DNA from: an uncultured Collinsella sp.
GTDB lineage: Bacteria > Actinomycetota > Coriobacteriia > Coriobacteriales > Coriobacteriaceae
Reading direction: 5' to 3'
DNA: 45,855 bases
Assembly (NCBI GenBank): GCA_902496845.1
Contig: CABVCJ010000008.1
Location: forward strand, 1-45,855
Of the stretch, positions 40,702 through 45,855 are shown piece after piece. Within the stretch, counting starts at the first letter, position 1. Every line of letters starts with the position of its first letter. The notes below the pieces were generated by a model. That model ran no database searches and was not told the DNA's origin. It worked only from the letters and a program-made list of their open reading frames with translations. The position numbers and the translations under genes are program-made.

Positions 40702-40818
40702 ACAAAGCAACTTCGAAAGGGTGTCACCGCAGCCCAAAATGATTCGTTTTCCTCCGTCCCCCACGGATCACTCAAATGCCAACCGAGGCAGCGCTGCAGA
40801 TTGAGGACGGACAGCGAA

Positions 40819-40956
40819 AGCGTTCCTAAGCGAGTAAGGTGACGTGAAAGAGGAGGGCATAGGCCTTGTGGCCATGCCCGACGATTGAACGCCAGATTGC
40901 CGCTTAGGAACGTTTGCAACGTCGAGCGGTTACGGCGTTTGGCAAAACGCCGTAAC
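40819..40956. repeat. Three-hairpin intergenic repeat, copy 4 (divergent)
   Basis: Same architecture as copies 1-3 with largely different sequence. The outer stem CGTTCCTAAGCG (40821-40832) pairs with CGCTTAGGAACG (40901-40912). The central hairpin GGGCAT-A-GGCC-TTGT-GGCC-ATGCCC spans 40855-40879. The third hairpin GTTACGGCGTTT-GGCA-AAACGCCGTAAC spans 40929-40956. Conserved bits include the GTCGAGCGGTTACG linker and the GGYA loop. It lies just upstream of the marR promoter. Confidence 0.8.
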
Positions 40957-40973
40957 TTAATAAGTTTGGTACC

Positions 40974-41033
40974 TTGACATTCATTTCTCATGCTCCTAGA
41001 TTGGTTAGGCACAAAACAATTCCACTACCTAAC
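40974..41033 (+). promoter_or_regulatory. marR-exporter promoter and candidate operator
   Basis: TTGACA (40974-40979), a 17-base spacer and TAGATT (40997-41002) form a strong promoter. Over the expected start lies GTTAGG (41004-41009) with CCTAAC (41028-41033), an inverted repeat with an 18-base spacer. This is a possible MarR operator. AAAGGAG (41038-41046 region) follows, about 13 bases before the ATG. Confidence 0.75.
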
Positions 41034-41057
41034 TAAAGAAAGGAGCAACACTAATTC

Positions 41058-41564
41058 ATGTGCGATGAACCTCTTAACCTTTGTTCGCACGAGCCCGGCG
41101 GCGACCCGTCACAGCCGGCGGATGTACCCGAAGCGGTCAGTGCCGAAGACAAACTCGCCAAGCGCATCCTGAGCGGCCTGGGTTTTTGCGGCCATTACAT
41201 GCATTTTCATGGCGGAGGCGTGTCCGGCAAGGCGCCCATCATCTGCCTGCTGGCCAAGCAGCCCGGCGGCGAGATGTCGCAGCAGGAACTCGGCATGCAC
41301 TTTGACCTCAAGCCGGGGTCGCTTTCCGAGATCCTGTCCAAGCTCGAGGTCAACGGCCTCATCGAGCGCAGCCGTAACCCCAAGGATCGACGGCAACTCA
41401 CCATTCGCCTGACCGAAACCGGCCGGGAAAACGCCCGCATCGACCAGGCGGCCCGCATCCGCTTTAGAGAACGGGCCTTTAGTGCCCTCACTCACGACGA
41501 GCGCGAGCAGCTCGCCGAAATGCTCGAGAAAATCCGTGTAACCTGGGAGGAACTGGATGATTAA
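41058..41564 (+). CDS. MarR-family transcriptional regulator
   Basis: A 168-residue regulator with the MarR winged helix: MSQQELGMHFDLKPGSLSEILSKLEVNGLIERSRNPKDRRQLTIRLTETGRENA, including the DRR wing. The first 35 residues are acidic and Cys-containing, with no clear family match. It ends inside the start of the downstream ABC gene (eight-base overlap), so regulator and exporter form one operon. It probably represses its own promoter and responds to a compound that the exporter removes. Confidence 0.92.
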   Translation: MCDEPLNLCSHEPGGDPSQPADVPEAVSAEDKLAKRILSGLGFCGHYMHFHGGGVSGKAPIICLLAKQPGGEMSQQELGMHFDLKPGSLSEILSKLEVNGLIERSRNPKDRRQLTIRLTETGRENARIDQAARIRFRERAFSALTHDEREQLAEMLEKIRVTWEELDD

Positions 41565-43371
41565 AACCCTCATGGGCAGCATCCGCGACTATATGAAAGT
41601 CGCTGTTGCCACGCCATTGCTCGTGCTTGGCGAGGTGCTCTGCGAGGTGCTGATTCCATTTATCACCGCCAACCTGATCGACGCCATCAAAGACGGTGCC
41701 ACCGTAGCCGAGATGCTTCCCACCGCAGGCTTTTTGGTGCTCATCGCACTGACGTCGCTTGCTTTTGGTGCCGCTGCCGGCGTCACCTGCAGCCATGCGA
41801 GCTGCGGCTTCGCCAAGAACCTGCGTCACGACCTGTTCTACAAGATCCAGACGTTCAGCTTTGCCAACATCGATGAGTTCTCGAGCTCCTCGCTCGTCAC
41901 GCGTCTGACCACTGACATCAACAACGTTCAGCAGGCCTTTATGATGATCATCCGTATCGCCGTGCGCGCGCCGCTGGTCTTGATCTTCGCTTTTACCATG
42001 GCATTTATCATGGGCGGCAGCGTCGCCATGGTCTACCTGGTCATCATTCCGCTGCTGGGCTTTGGACTGTTCTTTATCATCTTTAAGGTACGCCCCATCT
42101 TCTCGCGCGTGTTCCACAAGTACGACGCCCTTAACGAGTCCGTCGAGGAAAACGTCACCGGCATGCGCGTGGTCAAGAGCTATGTGCGCGAAGACTTTGA
42201 GAAGGAGAAGTTCGCCACCGCCGCGCGCGACGTCCAGATGGACTTCACCCGCGCCGAGAAGCTGCTCGCCTTTAACAACCCCATGATGAACATCTGCGTC
42301 AACGGCGCATTTGTCGTCATCATCTACCTGGGATCCAAGCTCATCATCACGAGCCAGGGCACGCTGTTCGACGTGGGCCAGCTCTCCTCGATCTTTACCT
42401 ATGGCTTCGCGATCCTCATGAGCCTGATGCAGCTGTCGATGATCTTTGTCATGGTGACCATGGCCGACGAATCGGCGCACCGCATTACCGAGGTGCTGGC
42501 CGCCGAGCCCACGATCGCCGATCCCGCCGAGCCCGTGCTCGAGGTTACCGACGGTTCCATCGACTTTGACCACGTGAGCTTTAAGTATTCCGCGCATGCA
42601 AAGCGCCAGGCGCTCGACGATATCGACCTGCACATTAAGAGCGGCGAAACCATCGGCATCATCGGCGGTACCGGCTCGGCCAAGTCCACGCTCGTTAACC
42701 TCATCGCCCGCCTGTACGACGCCACCGAGGGCACCGTGCGCGTGGGCGGCATGGACGTGCGCGACTACGACTTGGACGCCCTGCGCCACCAGGTGGCCAT
42801 GGTGCTGCAGAAAAACGTACTGTTTAGCGGCACCATTGCCGAAAACCTGCGCTGGGGCGACCCGAACGCCACCGACGAGGAAGTCCGCGAGGCGGCACAT
42901 CTGGCCTGCGCCGATGAGTTTGTCGATGGCTTCCCCAAGGGTTATGACACCTGGATCGAGCAGGGCGGCTCCAATGTTTCCGGCGGTCAGAAGCAGCGCC
43001 TGTGCATTGCGCGTGCCCTGCTGCGTCGCCCCAAGATCTTGATCCTGGACGACTCCACCAGCGCCGTCGACACCAAGACCGACGCCAAGATCCGCGCAGG
43101 GTTGGCAAGCTATCTGCCCAACACGACCAAGCTCATCATCGCCCAGCGCATCAGCTCCGTGCAGGACGCAGACCGCATCATCGTCATGGAGGGTGGCCGC
43201 ATCGCGCAAATCGGCAACCATGACGAGCTGCTCAAGACAAGCGAGATCTACCGCGAGACCTTTACCTCGCAAAACAAGATGTCTGCCGAGGGCGAAGGGG
43301 CCGTCGAGGCCGACACCGAGGCATCCGCAACGCAAGCCCAGACCCAGGAAGGAGGCGAGGCACATGAGTAA
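41557..43371 (+). CDS. ABC exporter, fused permease-ATPase, degenerate-site half
   Basis: A 604-residue half-transporter: six transmembrane helices (1-310) then a nucleotide-binding domain. Walker A is GGTGSAKST, with Ala in place of the usual Gly before Lys. The signature is VSGGQKQR. Walker B is ILILDDS, with Asp in place of the catalytic Glu. This is the degenerate subunit pattern of heterodimeric exporters such as TM287/288 and LmrCD. The C-terminal tail is acidic/Gln-rich and dispensable-looking. GGAGG precedes the ATG. It is coupled upstream to marR and downstream to its partner. Confidence 0.93.
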   Translation: MIKTLMGSIRDYMKVAVATPLLVLGEVLCEVLIPFITANLIDAIKDGATVAEMLPTAGFLVLIALTSLAFGAAAGVTCSHASCGFAKNLRHDLFYKIQTFSFANIDEFSSSSLVTRLTTDINNVQQAFMMIIRIAVRAPLVLIFAFTMAFIMGGSVAMVYLVIIPLLGFGLFFIIFKVRPIFSRVFHKYDALNESVEENVTGMRVVKSYVREDFEKEKFATAARDVQMDFTRAEKLLAFNNPMMNICVNGAFVVIIYLGSKLIITSQGTLFDVGQLSSIFTYGFAILMSLMQLSMIFVMVTMADESAHRITEVLAAEPTIADPAEPVLEVTDGSIDFDHVSFKYSAHAKRQALDDIDLHIKSGETIGIIGGTGSAKSTLVNLIARLYDATEGTVRVGGMDVRDYDLDALRHQVAMVLQKNVLFSGTIAENLRWGDPNATDEEVREAAHLACADEFVDGFPKGYDTWIEQGGSNVSGGQKQRLCIARALLRRPKILILDDSTSAVDTKTDAKIRAGLASYLPNTTKLIIAQRISSVQDADRIIVMEGGRIAQIGNHDELLKTSEIYRETFTSQNKMSAEGEGAVEADTEASATQAQTQEGGEAHE

Positions 43372-45283
43372 GGCAACGACCGCCGAGCGCGCACTCAACC
43401 GCAAGGGCGGCACCATGTCGCGCCTCATCAAGACGCTCTTTGGCTTCTACCCCGTGCTTTTGCCCCTCGTCGTTGTCGGCGTGGTGCTCTGCGCCATCAT
43501 CAACTCCATCGGCGCGACCTTCCTTCAGAGCGCTCTGCAGATTATTAGCGACTCGTGGCAGTCGGGCGATTGGGAAGCCGCACAGCCCAAGATCGCACAG
43601 CTCGTGACCACCCTCGCCTGCATCTACGGCGTCGGCATCCTGTCCTCGCTGTTCTGGAACCGCGCCATGGCCATCGTCACGCAGGGCTCGCTCGAGAAGC
43701 TGCGCGAGAAGATGTTCAACCGCATGCAGGACCTGCCGATTCGCTACTTCGACACGCATCAGCGCGGCGACATCATGAGCCACTACACCAACGACATCGA
43801 CACGCTGCGCCAGATGATCAGCCAGTCGCTGCCCAACCTGCTCATGACGACCATCGTCATCGTCACGGTGTTCTTCATCATGCTGTACTACAGCGTATGG
43901 ATGTGCCTGGTCATTGTGGCCGGCGTCGCCTTTATGACCTTTATGACCAAGCTGCTCGGCTCCAACTCCGCGCGCTTCTTCATTGCGCAGCAGACCGAAC
44001 TCGGCGTGGTCGAGGGCCATATCGAGGAAGTCATGAACGGCCAGAAGGTCGTCAAGGCATTCTGTCACGAGTCTGCCGCCGAGGCCGATTTTGACGAGCG
44101 CAACGAAAAGCTCTTCGAGGTCTCGCAGAAGGCCAACATGTACGCCAACATCCTCATGCCCATCCTTATGAACCTGGGCAACCTGCTCTACGTGCTGGTC
44201 GCACTGGCCGGCGGCATTTTCCTGGCGCTGGGCGTGCCCAACCTGAGCATCTCGGGCATGGCGTTGTCCATCGCCGTCGTGGTGCCGTTCCTCAACATGA
44301 CCAAGCAGTTCTGCGGACAGATCGGCCAGATCTCGCAGCAGATCAACGCCGTGGTCATGGGCCTCGCCGGCGCCGACCGTATCTTTGAGCTCATCGACGA
44401 GAAGCCCGAGGCCGATGAAGGCTACGTGACGCTTGTCAACGCGCAGGTGAACCCCGATACCTGGGAGTTCGAGGAGGCCGACCACCACACCGGCATGTGG
44501 GCATGGAAACACCCGCACCGCGCAACCGGCGAGATCGAGTACGTACCGCTGCGCGGCGACCTGGTCATGGACAACGTCGACTTTGGTTACACGCCCGACC
44601 ACGAGGTGCTGCACGGCGTGTCCGTGTTTGCCAAGCCGGGCCAGAAGGTCGCGTTTGTCGGCGCCACCGGTGCCGGTAAGACGACCATCACCAACCTCAT
44701 CAACCGCTTCTATGACATCGCCGACGGCAAGATCCGCTACGACGGCATCAACGTCAACAAGATCCGCAAGGCCGATCTGCGCCGCTCGCTGGGCGTCGTG
44801 CTGCAGGACGTGAACCTGTTCACCGGCACCGTGATGGATAACATCCGCTACGGCAACCTGGACGCTACCGACGAGGAGTGCATCGCGGCGGCCAAGCTCG
44901 CGGGCGCCGACGACTTTATCACCCGCCTGCCCGACGGCTACGACACCATGCTCACCGGCAACGGCGCGCAGCTGTCGCAGGGCCAGCGCCAGCTGATTTC
45001 AATCGCACGTGCTGCCGTCGCCGATCCGCCGGCAATGATTCTGGACGAGGCTACGAGCTCCATCGACACCCGCACCGAAGCCATCGTGCAGGCGGGCATG
45101 GACAAGCTCATGGAAGGCCGCACGACGTTTGTCATCGCACACCGCCTGTCCACCGTGCGCAACTCCGACGCGATCATCTGTCTTGATCACGGCCGCATCA
45201 TCGAGCGCGGCAACCACGACGAGCTAATCGCCAAGCGCGGATATTACTATCAGCTCTACACTGGAGCGTTTGAGCTGGAGTAG
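43364..45283 (+). CDS. ABC exporter, fused permease-ATPase, catalytic half
   Basis: A 639-residue partner half-transporter with six transmembrane helices and an ATPase domain with Walker A GATGAGKTT, signature LSQGQRQ and Walker B MILDEATSSID, with the catalytic Glu present. An extra loop (about 345-390, DEGYVTLVNAQVNPDTWEFEEADHHTGMWAWKH...) separates the membrane and nucleotide domains. ATG 43364 has AAGGAGG upstream and overlaps the end of the first subunit by eight bases; the longer frame from 43193 is a shadow. Together the pair should be a MarR-controlled multidrug or lipid exporter. Confidence 0.95.
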   Translation: MSKATTAERALNRKGGTMSRLIKTLFGFYPVLLPLVVVGVVLCAIINSIGATFLQSALQIISDSWQSGDWEAAQPKIAQLVTTLACIYGVGILSSLFWNRAMAIVTQGSLEKLREKMFNRMQDLPIRYFDTHQRGDIMSHYTNDIDTLRQMISQSLPNLLMTTIVIVTVFFIMLYYSVWMCLVIVAGVAFMTFMTKLLGSNSARFFIAQQTELGVVEGHIEEVMNGQKVVKAFCHESAAEADFDERNEKLFEVSQKANMYANILMPILMNLGNLLYVLVALAGGIFLALGVPNLSISGMALSIAVVVPFLNMTKQFCGQIGQISQQINAVVMGLAGADRIFELIDEKPEADEGYVTLVNAQVNPDTWEFEEADHHTGMWAWKHPHRATGEIEYVPLRGDLVMDNVDFGYTPDHEVLHGVSVFAKPGQKVAFVGATGAGKTTITNLINRFYDIADGKIRYDGINVNKIRKADLRRSLGVVLQDVNLFTGTVMDNIRYGNLDATDEECIAAAKLAGADDFITRLPDGYDTMLTGNGAQLSQGQRQLISIARAAVADPPAMILDEATSSIDTRTEAIVQAGMDKLMEGRTTFVIAHRLSTVRNSDAIICLDHGRIIERGNHDELIAKRGYYYQLYTGAFELE

Positions 45284-45297
45284 GACCGGTTACTGAC

Positions 45298-45405
45298 GGA
45301 GGGCGCCCGGGGGCGGGCGGGGTAATTCCTCCGTGCTCAAACATTCTCGCTTCGCTGCGAAACTGCGCGCGGAGGAAATACCCCGTCCGCCCCCGGGCGC
45401 CCTCC
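45298..45405. repeat. Long GC-rich inverted repeat (36-bp arms)
   Basis: Arms 45298-45333 and 45370-45405 match at 34 of 36 positions (one mismatch and one G-U) around a 36-base loop that itself contains CGCTTCGCTGCG. It starts 14 bases after the exporter stop codon. The core GGAGGGCGCCCGGGGGCGG resembles the GC palindrome near 165-185. Probably a dispersed palindrome; it could stabilise or end the exporter mRNA. Confidence 0.85.
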
Positions 45406-45447
45406 TGCGCGCGATCAGCCCGTCATTTAAAACGGAATAAAAGTTTG

Positions 45448-45481
45448 CGAGGCCCTGGCCGTTTGGCCAGGGCCTCGTTTT
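45448..45481. terminator. Rho-independent terminator between convergent genes
   Basis: A perfect 13-bp stem CGAGGCCCTGGCC (45448-45460) with GGCCAGGGCCTCG (45465-45477), loop GTTT, then TTTT on the plus strand. On the minus strand it is followed by CAAAC and, later, TTTTATT, so termination is best in the plus direction. It separates the exporter operon from the LysR-type gene. Confidence 0.85.
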
Positions 45482-45492
45482 GTAAGGATGAA

Positions 45493-45855
45493 CTAGTTGA
45501 GGAGTTGGGCCATGGCGTTGACGAATTTTTGTACTTGGAGGGTTGGCTCGAGCGGGTAGTGCAGAAAGACCGGCACCTCTCGCCCGCAGAGGAACGGCAC
45601 GCCCACAAAGGCAGGGTGCACGCCCGACCACGCTCCGCAGGTGAGCACCGCGTCGCCCTTTTCCTCTGCATCGTTAAAGAGCGCAAAGTCAAAGCTATCC
45701 ACATCGATCACGTCCACACCGCCGTCGGCCAAAAGGTCGATACGTAGACTGTCCATGGCGTCGTTGCCGTGACGGAGCACGCGCAGGCGCATGCCCTCCA
45801 GGTCGGCAACCGTGATGCGCGTCTTGCGCGCAAGCGGGTTCGTGCGCGGCAGGTC
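45493..45855 (-). CDS. LysR-family regulator, C-terminal part (cut by window edge)
   Basis: The last 120 residues of a protein that continues past the window. NPLARKTRITVADLEGMRLRVL, followed by FDFALFNDAEEKGDAVLTCGAWSGVHPAFVGVPF and a C-terminal VQKFVNAMAQLLN, fit the second lobe of a LysR-type effector-binding domain (the hPLA-x-K-x-x-I-x-x-x-DL-G pattern). The DNA-binding N-terminus is outside the window, so the family call is moderately confident. Confidence 0.65.
   Translation of the reverse strand, partial: DLPRTNPLARKTRITVADLEGMRLRVLRHGNDAMDSLRIDLLADGGVDVIDVDSFDFALFNDAEEKGDAVLTCGAWSGVHPAFVGVPFLCGREVPVFLHYPLEPTLQVQKFVNAMAQLLN

Noticed and set aside
41488..43431. 647-residue open frame on the minus strand opposite the first ABC exporter gene
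   Set aside because: Shadow of the ABC gene; His/Asp/Gly-rich composition, no family motifs and no ribosome site of note.

Overview
The window looks like a chromosomal segment of a high-GC gut actinobacterium of the class Coriobacteriia, most likely Collinsella or a close relative. This is inferred from GC-rich coding sequence, the gene content (complete F-type ATP synthase operon, LytR-CpsA-Psr protein beside murA, gallate-decarboxylase-type UbiD genes, DUF4143 ATPases) and several families of palindromic intergenic repeats. No database search was possible. There is no rRNA, tRNA, CRISPR array, prophage or insertion-sequence transposase that I can see.

Layout. 0.3-4.6 kb: phosphohexomutase, homocysteine S-methyltransferase and a DtxR/MntR-type repressor on the minus strand, divergent from pepT across a perfect 20-bp palindrome. 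4.8-14.4 kb: an LCP-family cell-wall ligase and murA, then the ATP synthase operon (atpI-B-E-F-H-A-G-D-C, minus strand) with a recognisable promoter and a terminator between atpC and murA. 14.6-21.4 kb: upp, glpK, a TsaC/Sua5 protein, a hicA-hicB toxin-antitoxin pair with a palindromic promoter, prmC with a very unusual 120-residue insertion, and prfA. 21.7-26.0 kb: an amino-acid ABC importer (binding protein, permease, ATPase) followed by a frameshifted M20 peptidase. 26.3-28.1 kb: an aldose-epimerase-like gene and an unknown membrane protein.

28.3-34.2 kb is the most interesting block: a MerR/GyrI regulator, ubiX (LpdB-like), a UbiD enzyme closely resembling gallate decarboxylase LpdC, a DASS-type anion transporter, and a gene that fuses an LpdD-like prenyl-flavin chaperone domain to a type I isopentenyl-diphosphate isomerase (Nudix) domain. 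That domain keeps all its metal ligands but has Ala where the catalytic Cys should be. UbiX needs dimethylallyl phosphate to build prenylated FMN, so the fusion could link substrate supply to cofactor delivery. Two near-identical dyads with MerR-type promoter spacing lie upstream of the fusion gene and of the transporter-ubiD-ubiX unit, arguing that they form one regulon.

34.3-40.4 kb: an MFS exporter, two DUF4143 AAA ATPases that are each preceded by exactly three tandem 33-bp repeats (unrelated sequence, same architecture), a low-molecular-weight tyrosine phosphatase, a Cys-rich small protein and a pyridoxal/pyridoxamine kinase. 40.5-45.9 kb: a 156-bp MITE-like element, a MarR-controlled heterodimeric ABC exporter, and the C-terminal end of a LysR-type regulator cut by the window edge.

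Intergenic DNA is rich in dispersed structured repeats: a three-hairpin element (four copies, with whole-stem sequence changes that keep pairing), a TGTGAC palindrome family with a compensatory base-pair change, a 36-bp-arm hairpin, an 18-bp-arm terminator hairpin and the MITE-like element.
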